64,000 bases of DNA from CAVZVZ01 sp963778895 (GCA_963778895.1 CAVZVZ010000001.1:1-64000), one strand, 5' to 3'. Positions 13,012 to 21,386 are shown, counted from the stretch's first letter. Notes: generated from the sequence alone by a model not told the origin. Numbers and translations are program-made.

Positions 13012-13318
13012 GACGGCTCCTTCCTCCGCTCACGTGTGAGGGGGAAGGTGGGACGAGCGTACCGGCCGACCGCGAATCGGCCAAGGGCCTGCCCGCTGAA
13101 CCGTCGGATCGCTACACGTGTCGCATCTGGAGCGGTGTCCGCGAACGGATGGGCGCTCCCTCGAGAAGATCCTCGGATTCCTGTTGCGACCTGTCGGTGT
13201 CCGTGGCGGCGCGATGCCGTCGGCTCCGGCGTCGGAGCTCGCGCGCCGTGCGACGACCCGTTCGAAGGTCGACCTATGCCAAGCTGGGCGCCGGATCGGC
13301 CGCTGAACGGGGGATCGC
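13012..13318. other. intergenic stretch between divergent genes
   Basis: This holds the divergent upstream regions of the small coiled-coil gene (minus strand) and the VOC fusion gene (plus strand). Open frames here lack ribosome sites and family features. I find no clear promoter or RNA gene. Confidence 0.4.
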
Positions 13319-14566
13319 ATGGGTGACATGACGAGCCGCTCGAGCTGCAAGGGGTCAGTCATCTGGCTCTCGTGTGCAGCGACATGGCCCGGACGGTCGA
13401 CTTCTACACACGTGTGCTCGACCTTCGCCTCATCAAGACCATCGAGCTGCCGAGCGGCATGGGTCAGCACTTCTTCTTCGACATCGGCAACGGTGACTCG
13501 CTGGCGTTCTTCTACTTCGCCGACGCACCACCGGCCGCGCCGGGGATCGCGGCACCTGCGGCGCGGCCCGACAACGGTGACCTCACCTCGGCGGTCGGGT
13601 CGATGAACCACATCGCGCTCCAGGTCGCGCCCGACCGGATCGAGGAGTATCGGGAACGGCTCGTCGCGCGGGGCGTCGAGTGCTCTGAGGTGGTGAACCA
13701 CGACGACAGCGAGTGGACCGTCAGCGAGCGAGATGCATCCCGGTGTCTTCGTGCGCTCGGTCTACTTCCAGGACCCGGACGGGATCCTCCTCGAGCTGGC
13801 CGCGTGGACCAAGGTGCTCGGGCCCGACGACGTGCGCCACGCACCGGCCGGCGCCAGCGTCGTCACGAGCGGAGGCCCGACTGTGAGCCGCCTGCGCCAG
13901 GTCGCCCGATCCGAGACCGACGATCCGATCGTGCTCAGCATGTACGACCTGTTGTTCGGCAAGGACGTCGACCCGATGGTCGACCGGTCCGCGGCCACCG
14001 CCACCGGTAGCACCGGCGACTGGTGGACCACCTACGCGCTCGTGCCCGACATCATGGAGCACGCCGTCGGCGGGTTCGTGCTGTACCGCAGCCCCGACCG
14101 CAAGCTCGACGGCGTGCTGCGCGAGCTGGCCCAGGCCCGCATCGGGTGGGCGGTCGGCAGCAAGTTCGTCTACTCGCAACACGTCCAGGCGCTCCGGGGC
14201 CTCGGCGCCGATGCCGCCAAGATCGACGGTCTCACCGCGTGGCAGACCTCTGATGCGTACACCCCGACCGAGCGCGCCGTGCTCGCGTTCGCCGACGCCA
14301 TCGCCTACGACAGCGGCCGGGTCAGCGACGACACCTTCGCCGCGTTGCAGTCCGCGCTGTCCGACGAGGAGATCTTCGAGCTCACGTACGTGAGTGCGAT
14401 GTACCTCCAGCACGCCGTGATCACGCGGGCCCTCCGTCTCGAATGGGACGACCGACCCGAGCCCGTCGTCGAGGTCGCTCCGCCCGAGGAGTTCGACGCC
14501 GAGCACTACGTCGCCGTCGGCTCGACCCACGAGGCCAAAGAACAACTCCGCGACCTTCGTCGTTGA
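13319..14566 (+). CDS. VOC (glyoxalase-fold) domain fused to carboxymuconolactone decarboxylase/AhpD-like domain
   Basis: The N-terminal part (GVSHLALVCSDMARTVDFYT, then MNHIALQVAPDRIEEYRERL and VYFQDPDGILLELAAW) is a complete vicinal-oxygen-chelate domain with the expected His and Glu metal ligands. In the same frame as its last strand, a linker leads without a stop into an all-helical carboxymuconolactone-decarboxylase-like domain (VGSKFVYSQHVQALRGLG, AVLAFADAIAYDSGRVSDD, VSAMYLQHAVITRAL). The usual CxxC of AhpD peroxidases is absent; only the histidine of that helix remains. Frames change near 13345 and 13725. Actinobacterial VOC proteins of this type normally end after the LELAAW strand. 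A lost stop between two adjacent genes is the main alternative; a second start at GTG 13881 would fit that view. Confidence 0.75.
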
Positions 14567-14590
14567 CGCTCACCGATGGAGATGCTGTGA

Positions 14591-14971
14591 GTGACTCAGT
14601 CCGAAGTCGATGACGTGCTCGACCGGTTCTTCGACGCCATCGAGCGGGTCGACCTGGACGCCATCGAAGAGATCTACGCCCCCGAGGTCGAGGTGTGGCA
14701 CAACGTCACCATGGCCGCAATCGATCGCGGTCAGAGCATCGACCTGCTCCGGTTCTTCACGAACCGGGTGAGAGGGATGCGCTACGAGATCCTCGAGCGG
14801 CAGGTGTGGGACGGGGGAGCGGTGCAACGCCACATCGTGCACGGCCACATCGGAGACGACCCGTACATGCTGCACGCGTGCATCGTGTTCCACGTCGAGA
14901 ACGGTCACATCGTGCGGCTGTTCGAGTACCTCGACGCGGCAGGTGCCAGCGCGGTGTTCGACAATCCTTGA
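14591..14971 (+). CDS. SnoaL-like / NTF2-fold protein
   Basis: The protein has 126 residues and starts with GTG at 14591. It has the cone-shaped NTF2/SnoaL signature: an N-terminal helix (VDDVLDRFFDAIERVDLDAI), EIYAPEVEVWHN, then paired strands ending HVENGHIVRLFEYLD. Family members are polyketide cyclases, dehydratases or ketosteroid-isomerase relatives, and many are of unknown function. It lies 24 bases after the VOC-decarboxylase gene on the same strand, so co-transcription is likely. That suggests small-molecule ring metabolism, but no substrate can be named. Confidence 0.83.
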   Translation: MTQSEVDDVLDRFFDAIERVDLDAIEEIYAPEVEVWHNVTMAAIDRGQSIDLLRFFTNRVRGMRYEILERQVWDGGAVQRHIVHGHIGDDPYMLHACIVFHVENGHIVRLFEYLDAAGASAVFDNP

Positions 14972-15005
14972 GGGCAGTCAGACCTTGGCCGCGTCGGCGA
15001 GACTG

Positions 15006-15271
15006 GTGAGCGTCTCTCCATGCCTCCGGGAAGTCGCCGGCAAGGTCCTGCTCGCCCTGCACGTTCCCGAAATCGATCCTCAGCAGATCATCGACGCTCA
15101 CCGGCTGGCGTTTCTGCGTCGGTCCAGAACATCCGCCAACGAGCGCGCGGTGAAGCGCTCGAGCTCGAAGAGCGGCTGCTCGTCGAGGCAGAAGTAGCCG
15201 TCACCCAAGCTGAGCTTCACTGGCTCGACCTTTGCGAGGCCGAGCTGCACGCTCTCGTAAGGAGGCCATGA
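15006..15271 (+). pseudogene. C-terminal remnant of a PadR-family transcriptional regulator
   Basis: Only the C-terminal dimerisation domain is visible, in two frames: LREVAGKVLLALHVPEIDPQ in one and EAEVAVTQAELHWLDLCEAE plus LHALVRRP in the next. The WLDxCEAxL ending and the preceding VKxLLALHVP are typical of PadR regulators with a Vir_act_alpha C-terminal domain. The winged-helix DNA-binding half is absent. The last codon overlaps the ABC ATPase start as ATGA, with AAGGAGG just before, the usual layout when a PadR gene precedes its ABC target. The remnant cannot bind DNA as it stands. Confidence 0.6.
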
Positions 15272-15627
15272 ACGTGCTCACGATGCGGAATGTCAGTCAC
15301 GGCTTCGACGTAGGTCCGGATCGAGTCGTTGCGCTCGACGATGTGACTCTGTCGGTTGCGGCGGGGGAGTTCGTCGCCGTGATGGGTCCGAGTGGCTCGG
15401 GGAAGAGCACGCTCGTCAATGTGGCCGCCGGTCTCGTCCGACCGTTCTCGGGTCAGGTTCTCGTCGGCGCAGTCGAGTCACCACGGCGCTCCCCGGCGTT
15501 CGCGCGCACTTACGGCGCGATGTCATGGATCGGGAGCGTCTTCTCCATGCCCTCACGGTTGTGCGACGACCGATCGTCGACGCCGCTCACCTTCTTCGAG
15601 ATCATCTTCGTCAAGCCGTTCCGTTGA
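15268..15627 (+). pseudogene. truncated ABC transporter ATPase (LolD/MacB type)
   Basis: The N-terminus is a normal antimicrobial-peptide or lipoprotein-export type ATPase: VVALDDVTLSVAAGEFVAVM and Walker A GPSGSGKST, then VNVAAGLVRPFSGQVLV. Homology stops near residue 70 (about 15475). The Q-loop, signature motif, Walker B and H-loop are all missing, and the remaining frame is antisense to the SRPBCC gene. A functional ATPase cannot be made. The start is coupled to the PadR remnant, so both look like debris of one PadR-ABC locus, or one side of an assembly join. Confidence 0.7.
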
Positions 15628-15962
15628 TCGGTCCAGGTCTCGGTGACCTTGCACCCCTCCGGCGTCGGCTCGAAGCTGTAGGCCCACTCGGCCACCTTGA
15701 ACGGACCGGCCTTCACGAGGAACGCGAAGCGCCGGCCCGGCTCGGCCGCGGTGACGACGGCGACGGTCTTCCAACTCCGGCCACCGTTGCGGTTCTTGCC
15801 CTGGAACTTGGCGCCGGTGGCCGGGCCGGTCGCGCCGCCGAGCCACACACCGCTCTCGTTCTCGGGCGACCACTCCGGCATGCGGGTCACGTCGGCCACC
15901 ATCGCCCATACCTGCTCGGCCGGTGCGGAGATCTCCTTGCTGACACTCACCTCGTCGCTCAT
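15510..15962 (-). CDS. SRPBCC (START-like) family protein
   Basis: This 150-residue protein opens MSDEVSVSKEISAPAEQVWA and continues VADVTRMPEWSPE, the classic SRPBCC beginning. Strands such as FLVKAGPFKVAEWAYSFEPT and CKVTETWTDQR follow. Proteins of this kind bind hydrophobic ligands in a helix-grip cavity; most short actinobacterial members have no assigned ligand. The C-terminal helix (AHNRAGMEATL-like, here SSHNREGMEKTL) ends with a short atypical tail close to the truncated ABC gene, so the last residues may be altered by the same junction. Confidence 0.82.
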   Translation of the reverse strand: MSDEVSVSKEISAPAEQVWAMVADVTRMPEWSPENESGVWLGGATGPATGAKFQGKNRNGGRSWKTVAVVTAAEPGRRFAFLVKAGPFKVAEWAYSFEPTPEGCKVTETWTDQRNGLTKMISKKVSGVDDRSSHNREGMEKTLPIHDIAP

Positions 15963-15996
15963 CGCGGGGACACTACAGCGGGATCGATGCGCTGGG

Positions 15997-16533
15997 TCAG
16001 CCGGACGAGGGGACGAAATCGCTGCGCTCCACGGCGACCGCGCACGTCGCGGCGGGTGGGCCGTCGACGAATCGGGTGAGTCCCATCGTCGTCCCGAGGT
16101 TCGCGCTGGCGCCGGCCGGTAGCTCGCTCACGGAATCGCCACCTTCACCGATGCGCGTGCCGTCCTCGTCGAGCACCTTGACCGACATCGAGTAGCTGGC
16201 TGTCTGGTCCGAGGTGTTGGTGAGTCGTGCGGTGTACGTGGCCGTGTCCTCGGCGTAGTTGCAGTAGGCCGACGTGAGTTCGTAGGTGTCGCCCTTGATC
16301 GGTGGTGCGGCGGCCCGTTCCTCGCGCTCTCGAGTGTGCGCCTGAACCAGCTGCCGCCGTGCGGAGTCGCGCTCCGAGCGGTCGTTGATGGCGTTGGCCA
16401 GGATCACGGCGACGAGGACGATGACCGCGGCCGCGCCGAGCCACCAGAACGATCGCCCGACTCGCCTCCCGATCTCCCTGGTGTTGGTGACGACGATCTG
16501 GGCGGGTTCTACGGGTGTCGCCTCGTCGTCCAC
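15997..16533 (-). CDS. membrane-anchored protein with extracytoplasmic beta domain
   Basis: This 178-residue protein starts with GTG at 16533 behind GGGAGGAG. A cytoplasmic N-terminus is followed by one membrane helix (FWWLGAAAVIVLVAVILANA). An outside domain with YELTSAYCNYAEDTATYTAR and SYSMSVKVLDEDGTRIGEGG follows, which reads like the FxLYD/DUF3426-type immunoglobulin-like fold that describes changes in chemical or steric state of envelope proteins. Two cysteines could form a disulfide. Function is unknown. Confidence 0.75.
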   Translation of the reverse strand: MDDEATPVEPAQIVVTNTREIGRRVGRSFWWLGAAAVIVLVAVILANAINDRSERDSARRQLVQAHTREREERAAAPPIKGDTYELTSAYCNYAEDTATYTARLTNTSDQTASYSMSVKVLDEDGTRIGEGGDSVSELPAGASANLGTTMGLTRFVDGPPAATCAVAVERSDFVPSSG

Positions 16534-16655
16534 GCACGCTCCTCCCTTCGCCCGGGTTCTCGCCACGGTACGGAACGGTGGGTCAAGGATCGCGGATCGT
16601 GCCCCGGGCCACGGCAACAGCGAGAGTCGCTCTCGCATTGCACGACTGCGCATCG

Positions 16656-16676
16656 AAGTGTCGAATTCCGACACTT
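16656..16676. promoter_or_regulatory. perfect inverted repeat upstream of the 13E12 gene
   Basis: Two 8-bp arms, AAGTGTCG and CGACACTT, are separated by AATTC and pair perfectly. The element lies between the divergent envelope-protein gene and the 13E12 gene, about 30 bp upstream of the predicted -35 hexamer. The size and symmetry suit a dimeric repressor or activator site. It is distinct from the SOS box further right. Confidence 0.5.
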
Positions 16677-16707
16677 CTGTAGTCGGCGAATAAAGACGCG
16701 AAAGTGA

Positions 16708-16736
16708 TTGCGATGGGGTGCGGCCGCCCCTAGACT
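16708..16736 (+). promoter_or_regulatory. sigma-70-type promoter giving a leaderless 13E12 transcript
   Basis: TTGCGA (16708-16713) and TAGACT (16731-16736) are separated by exactly 17 bases. Transcription would start about 7-8 bases after the -10 box, which is the A of the ATG at 16744. This fits a leaderless mRNA, common in actinobacteria, and explains why no ribosome site is present. Confidence 0.6.
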
Positions 16737-16751
16737 CGAACACATGTTCGT
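16736..16751. promoter_or_regulatory. LexA (SOS) box overlapping the 13E12 start codon
   Basis: The sequence TCGAAC-ACAT-GTTCGT matches the mycobacterial SOS consensus TCGAAC-N4-GTTCGA in 11 of 12 arm positions, with perfect inner arms CGAAC/GTTCG. The ATG start of the 13E12 gene lies inside the box (16744-16746), and the -10 hexamer touches its left edge. LexA bound here would cover the transcription start. Confidence 0.75.
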
Positions 16752-17925
16752 AGCGGCGGATGTGCGGAACGAGTTGGCGGTGTGGCTGGCCGATGTGGAG
16801 CCGGGGGTGTTCTCCGGTGCAGACGCGTTGGCCATGTTGGACGTGCTGAGTGATGTGAAGCGCTTGGCCAGCGCGGCCGAGACGTTGTTCGCGGCCCGGG
16901 TGGCCGAGACCGACAGCTGGCGCGAGGGGAGTGCAGATCGTTCGGCAGCGCATTGGTTGGCGCGCCGGGCCGGTATCTCGATTGCCGAGGCCAAGGCCAA
17001 GCTCGAGATGGCGGAACAGTTGAACGATCTCCCAACCACCGCCGAGGCCTTCCGGGCCGGGCGCCTGTCGGATCAGCAGGCCCGGGAGGTGGTGGCCGGT
17101 GCTACCGCCGATCCGAAGTCGGAGGGCACGTTGTTGGGCACTGCCGCGCAGGATTCGTTGCGGGAGCTACGCAACGAGTCGCGGCGGGCCCAAGCGGTGG
17201 ATGACGAGGAGGGCCGCCAGCGGCGTATTCATGCGCGGCGCCGGGTGCGGATGGGCGTCGATACCGATGGCACCTTCCGGCTTTCGTTGTCGGTTACCGC
17301 GGTGGCCGGCGCGGCGATCGTGGCCGCCGTGCGGCCCTTCACCGATCAGGCCTTCAAGCAGGCCAAGCGCGAGGGTCGGGTCGAGTCCCATGCCGCCTAT
17401 CAGGCCGACGGGTTCGTGGCCATGGCAAAGGCCGCCGCGGCCGGCGGAGTCGAGGGTGTCGCGAAGCCGAAGAGCAACGTGAAGGTGATTGTCGTCGTCG
17501 ACGTGGAAGCACTGCGACGCGGCTGGGTCGAGTCCGGCGAGACGTGTGAGATCCGTGGGGTCGGCCCGGTGCCGGTGGCGACGGCACGGGAGTTGTTGGG
17601 TGAGGCGGCGTTGGCGATCGTTATCAAGGACGGTGTCGACGTCCGAAACGTGACCCATCTCAAACGGCGGACGACGGCCCATCAACGCACGGCCCTCGAG
17701 TTCTGGGGCATCAAATGCGAGATCGTGGGCTGTGACTCCACCGACTTCGTGGATGTCCATCATGTGTTCGAGTTCGCCCGCACCCACCACACCCGAATCG
17801 ACGAACTGCGGGTGTCGTGCAAACACCACCACCGCAAGGAACACCAAGGCTGGAAACCGACCGATGATCAACTGCGACCCCGCGACCGGGGCTCACCCGA
17901 TCAACAACTGCCGCTGAGTGCCTGA
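16744..17925 (+). CDS. 13E12/DUF222-domain HNH endonuclease
   Basis: This 393-residue protein consists of the long helical DUF222 region (WLARRAGISIAEAKAKLEMA, LSDQQAREVVAGATAD, RRRVRMGVDTDGTFRLSLSV) and a C-terminal HNH nuclease domain. The nuclease reads CEIVGCDSTDFVDVHH, then ELRVSCKHHHRKEH, with metal-binding histidines and paired cysteines. These are repetitive, mobile-looking genes of actinobacteria, best known as the 13E12 family of mycobacteria; their biological role is not established. The ATG at 16744 sits in an SOS box with a promoter placed for leaderless transcription, so induction by DNA damage is predicted. No flanking direct repeats or attachment sites were found. Confidence 0.9.
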   Translation: MFVAADVRNELAVWLADVEPGVFSGADALAMLDVLSDVKRLASAAETLFAARVAETDSWREGSADRSAAHWLARRAGISIAEAKAKLEMAEQLNDLPTTAEAFRAGRLSDQQAREVVAGATADPKSEGTLLGTAAQDSLRELRNESRRAQAVDDEEGRQRRIHARRRVRMGVDTDGTFRLSLSVTAVAGAAIVAAVRPFTDQAFKQAKREGRVESHAAYQADGFVAMAKAAAAGGVEGVAKPKSNVKVIVVVDVEALRRGWVESGETCEIRGVGPVPVATARELLGEAALAIVIKDGVDVRNVTHLKRRTTAHQRTALEFWGIKCEIVGCDSTDFVDVHHVFEFARTHHTRIDELRVSCKHHHRKEHQGWKPTDDQLRPRDRGSPDQQLPLSA

Positions 17926-18051
17926 CGTCCTACGGGACGGTCACGCCGAGCGGCCCTCGCCCGTCCTCTCGCCGTGACTCCATCACGGTGATGACGAGCC
18001 GACACCGACCACAACGGATCAAACGGTGTCCCAGGTAGATCCTTGAAAATT

Positions 18052-18885
18052 TCATAGCGACGGCGGTTCACCCGACGCCGCGTCCGCGAGCGCACGACAA
18101 GCGTCCGCGGTCGCATCGTCGTAGGGGAACCAGGTCTCGATGCGCAGATGCTCGAGCGCGACGTTCTGCGGCGCCTGGAACGTGGTCACCATCGTGAGGA
18201 ACCTCATATCGAGGGCATCTCGGCGCAGGTGCAGCACCAGAGCCGGATCCGACGGGCTCGACAGGTCCACCTGGCGCCACTCAGGGTCGACGGTCGGCAT
18301 GGCCTGCAACTCGTCGAACAGCTCGCGCATCTCGCCATCGTCGGGATCGGCCAGCACCTCGCGCTGGATGCGCCAGAGCAGCTGGCGGCCGACCTCGCCG
18401 AAGTTGGCGAGGTAGGGCTGCGCTCCGTTCGGCTCGAAGGTGAGCCGGGCAAGGTTCACGTCATCCGGCGCGGTCGCGGCATCGCCGAGGACCGCCCCGA
18501 GAATCGCGAGCGCACCCCGATTGAGATCGAGCACGTGGTAGGTGCGATCCAGGACGAGCAGCGGGAAGGGCTCGTGGTGTTCCTTGAGCAACGCCACTGC
18601 TTCGGTGACGGATGCCGGCAGCGCGTCGTCGGCCTCTTCGTAGACCGGCTCGTGTCCTGCCGCTCGGAGCATGGTGTTGACCTGGCGGAGCGGCACGTCG
18701 AGCGCCGCTGCGAGGCGTAACACCATCTCGGTGCTGGGGCGTGAGCGGCCCGTCTCGAGGAAGCTCACATGGCGCGCCGACACGTCGGCCGCCAAGGCCA
18801 GGTCGAGTTGGCTCAATCCCCGCTGGCGACGCCAGTGCTTGAGCAGCGCAGGGACGAGGCCGGCACGGTTGTCGTGATCAGGCAT
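18052..18885 (-). CDS. XRE-family regulator with MmyB-like ligand-binding domain
   Basis: This 277-residue protein begins MPDHDNRAGLVPALLKHWRR. The N-terminal helix-turn-helix (QRGLSQLDLALAADVSARHV, SFLETGRSRPSTEMVLRLAA) is followed by an MmyB/MltR-type domain (PFPLLVLDRTYHVLDLNRGA, LRRDALDMRFLTMVTTF, ALEHLRIETWFP), which binds small fatty-acid-like ligands in characterised relatives. Start codon choice follows the family N-terminus. The gene is divergent from the alpha/beta hydrolase gene, with 123 bases between them. This is the usual geometry for a regulator controlling the neighbouring enzyme gene. Confidence 0.88.
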   Translation of the reverse strand: MPDHDNRAGLVPALLKHWRRQRGLSQLDLALAADVSARHVSFLETGRSRPSTEMVLRLAAALDVPLRQVNTMLRAAGHEPVYEEADDALPASVTEAVALLKEHHEPFPLLVLDRTYHVLDLNRGALAILGAVLGDAATAPDDVNLARLTFEPNGAQPYLANFGEVGRQLLWRIQREVLADPDDGEMRELFDELQAMPTVDPEWRQVDLSSPSDPALVLHLRRDALDMRFLTMVTTFQAPQNVALEHLRIETWFPYDDATADACRALADAASGEPPSL

Positions 18886-19008
18886 GGGGCCTCGTGTCGT
18901 TGCTCGGGTCGACGGTGTCGTGAGCACGCTAGGACGGCTCGCTCGCCGCCACACCTACCTGCGCAGTTCGTTGCGCATCGCGTCTGGCCGGCGCGACGGT
19001 GCCTCCTG

Positions 19009-19894
19009 ATGATGTCGACGCTCACCCCATCTGCCGCCGCCGATCTGTTCCGCGCCGATCCTGATCGGTTCCTCGACGTGGGAGCCGGCGAGGTCGCCCA
19101 TCGCGTGGTGGGAACCGGACCCCACGTGTTGTTCGTACACGGTTGGCCGGTCAGCGGTGCGACGTTCCGAACGCTCCTGCCGCACCTCGTCGATCACGTC
19201 ACCTGTCACGTGATCGACCTGCCGGGCGCGGGCTCGAGTCGCTTCACGGGCGACACCCCGCTCTCGGTCGACCAGCACATCGCCACCGTGCGGCGCGTGG
19301 TGGACCTGCTCGGCTTGGAGGAGTTCGGCGTCGTCGGACACGACAGCGGCGGGATGATCGCGCGCCACGCGCTGGCCGGCGATCCGCGCGTGCGCGCCAT
19401 GGGGCTGATCGACACCGAGCAACCGCACGGGCTGAGCTGGCGCTTCAAGATGTTCCTCGCCGGTCGTCGCATCCCGGGTCTGATGGGCGCGCTCGGTTGG
19501 GTGGCCGGTCGGCCCCGCATCCGGCGCAACGGCTTCGTGCTGGGTGATGCGTTCGTCGATCGCTCCCTGCTCGACGGCGAGTTCGACGAGTTCTTCCTCG
19601 CGCCGCTGCACGAGATCCCGGCACGCCGCGACGCCGCGGTCCGCCTGCTCCGCACGTTCGACGAGCGCCACGTGCGTGAGCTGGCCCGCCTGCACGAACG
19701 AATTGATGTGCCGGTCCAGCTCGTCTGGGGCGAACACGACAAGTTCTTCCCGGTCGACTGGGCCAAGGAGATGGTGGGGACGTTTCCCGACGCCCGGCTC
19801 GAGGTGATTGACGGGGGCCGGCCTCTTCTCCCACGAGGAGCGACCCGCCGAGGTCGCACAGGCCCTGCTACCTGTGCTCACTGGCCCACGCTGA
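19009..19894 (+). CDS. alpha/beta hydrolase (frameshift near the end)
   Basis: This enzyme of about 294 residues has a standard alpha/beta-hydrolase layout. It carries the oxyanion strand HVLFVHGWPVSG, the nucleophile elbow GHDSGG, the acid strand PVQLVWGEHDKFFP and the C-terminal histidine in GLFSHEERPAEVAQALL. The last part lies one frame over, after an extra base near 19815, so all three catalytic residues are present. Sequence features resemble epoxide-hydrolase/haloalkane-dehalogenase-like hydrolases, but serine as nucleophile excludes both reactions; an esterase or lactonase is likely. Two ATG codons at 19009 and 19012 are possible starts. It is divergent from the XRE-MmyB regulator. 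Confidence 0.85.
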
Positions 19895-19900
19895 TCGAGG

Positions 19901-20905
19901 TCAGGCCGATACGGCAATCATTCGTCGTCGTTCGGCTGTGGCAGTTCGCCGTGGAGGGTTGAGCCAGCCGAGAGCCAGGAAGATGACGACCTGCAGGATC
20001 GAGACGAGCACGATCAGCCCGAAGCCGAACCAGAAGCCGTCGTGCCAGTCCTGCCACGGGAGGTTCTGGAAGTTCTGGCCGAACATCCCCACGATGAATG
20101 TCGGGACGAGCAATAGCGACGCACCGACGGCGAGCACCTTCATGACTTCGTTCTGCTCGTTGGCGATCTCGGCCTGCACGTAGTCGCGCACGCTGCCGAT
20201 CTGATCGCGCAGGAAGTCGAGCGACTCGTGGACGTACAACAGCCGCTCGTGGACGTCGCGCATCCGGACCTCGACATCCTTCGGAAACAGCGCGACCCCA
20301 CCCACTTCGAGATCCAACCGGTCGTTCATGATGCCGTCGACCCGGTCGGCCAGCGGGCTCGTGGCTTGTTGCACCTCGAGGGAGCTCTTGCGCAGCTGAC
20401 GGAGCCGAACTCTCGCATCCTTCTGCGCCACCCGCGTTTGCCGGCTGCTGAACGCCCCGTGCTCCCGCTTCGTGATGGTGTCCTCGACATCGTCGATCAA
20501 ACCCTGGAGCAGCTCGACGACGTGGGTGAGCTCGACCGCGGCATCGCTCAGGAGGGACTCGAGGAACCGGCCCGGTGTGTCGAGTCGGCCGCCGTCGTAT
20601 GCCGTTTGCGTGTCGCCGATGTCGATCGGATAGTCCCGGTCACCCCGCATCACCGTCAGAACGTGATCACAGGTCGACAGGAGAAAGATCTCCCGTCGCC
20701 GAGTGGTGCCGTCCGTCGGATCGACGGTGGGCAGTACGAGATGACCCATGACGTAATCGGTCATGAACGAGAACTGGGCCCGAACGGGCTTCTCGTCGAT
20801 CCACTTGCGCAGCGCGTCCAAGCCGTCCGCAGGCAGGCCCGTGTCGTCGGTTGCAGCCAGCTCTTCGAGCCCGGTTACCGACTTCTGCACCCAGAACGTC
20901 GCCAT
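19901..20905 (-). CDS. corA: CorA-family divalent-metal transporter
   Basis: This protein of about 334 residues has the long CorA cytoplasmic funnel, with extended helices such as DVEDTITKREHGAFSSRQTR and DVHERLLYVHESLDFLRDQI. Two C-terminal membrane helices follow (VLAVGASLLLVPTFIVGMFG, then FWFGFGLIVLVSILQVVIFL). The loop after the first helix reads GMFGQNF where classical CorA has GMN. CorA proteins form pentamers and move Mg2+ or other divalent cations. I place the start at ATG 20905 (MATFWVQKSVTG); a further in-frame ATG at 20962 would add 19 residues of low-complexity type. The gene is convergent with the hydrolase, with six bases between stops. Confidence 0.88.
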   Translation of the reverse strand: MATFWVQKSVTGLEELAATDDTGLPADGLDALRKWIDEKPVRAQFSFMTDYVMGHLVLPTVDPTDGTTRRREIFLLSTCDHVLTVMRGDRDYPIDIGDTQTAYDGGRLDTPGRFLESLLSDAAVELTHVVELLQGLIDDVEDTITKREHGAFSSRQTRVAQKDARVRLRQLRKSSLEVQQATSPLADRVDGIMNDRLDLEVGGVALFPKDVEVRMRDVHERLLYVHESLDFLRDQIGSVRDYVQAEIANEQNEVMKVLAVGASLLLVPTFIVGMFGQNFQNLPWQDWHDGFWFGFGLIVLVSILQVVIFLALGWLNPPRRTATAERRRMIAVSA

Positions 20906-21079
20906 GGTGAGTCCCCCAGCTCCCGGACGGGCCTCCGCGTCGCCGATGCTTGCATGGCTCACGTCGGTCCCGGTGGACCGAGTGGCTGCCCGCCTGGCCG
21001 GGTCCCTCGCCTGCGCACGCGTCGCCCTGAACGCGTAGAGTGACCGCCAGCTCCCGGGCGATGGAAAAGGAGGGGAGCG

Positions 21080-21322
21080 GTGTTTGGGTCAACGGGCGAT
21101 GGCGACGCCCGTGTTCGTCGGCGGACACGTCGCGTCGTGGCAGTAGTTGTAGTGGTGGCGGTGTCGGTCCTCTCGGGCTGCACGCTGCGCGGTCGGCTGC
21201 CCGATGAGGGCAAGCCGGAGCCGACGGGAAAGCAGATCGACCCGATCGAGGCCAACGTTCCCTCGACCGCGCCCGGCGGACACAACGCCGGCTCGGGTTC
21301 GGGTCATCAGCACAGCGTGTGA
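21080..21322 (+). CDS. small lipoprotein
   Basis: This 80-residue protein starts with GTG at 21080 behind AAGGAGGGG. A basic N-terminus (RVRRRTRRVV) and hydrophobic segment lead to the lipobox LSGC. The mature part is short and hydrophilic and ends in a Gly/His-rich tail (GGHNAGSGSGHQHSV) that could bind metal. It is divergent from the CorA gene, which makes a metal-related role conceivable but unproven. Confidence 0.72.
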   Translation: MFGSTGDGDARVRRRTRRVVAVVVVVAVSVLSGCTLRGRLPDEGKPEPTGKQIDPIEANVPSTAPGGHNAGSGSGHQHSV

Positions 21323-21386
21323 GCGTGGATCGCCCGCTCCTCGCCCTAACGTGGGCCCGCCGACCCGAGACTGAGAGGCGCTCCCC

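Noticed and set aside
17920..17945. Short hairpin (CGTCC-TACG-GGACG) just after the 13E12 stop as a terminator.
   Set aside because: The stem is only five base pairs and no T-run follows.
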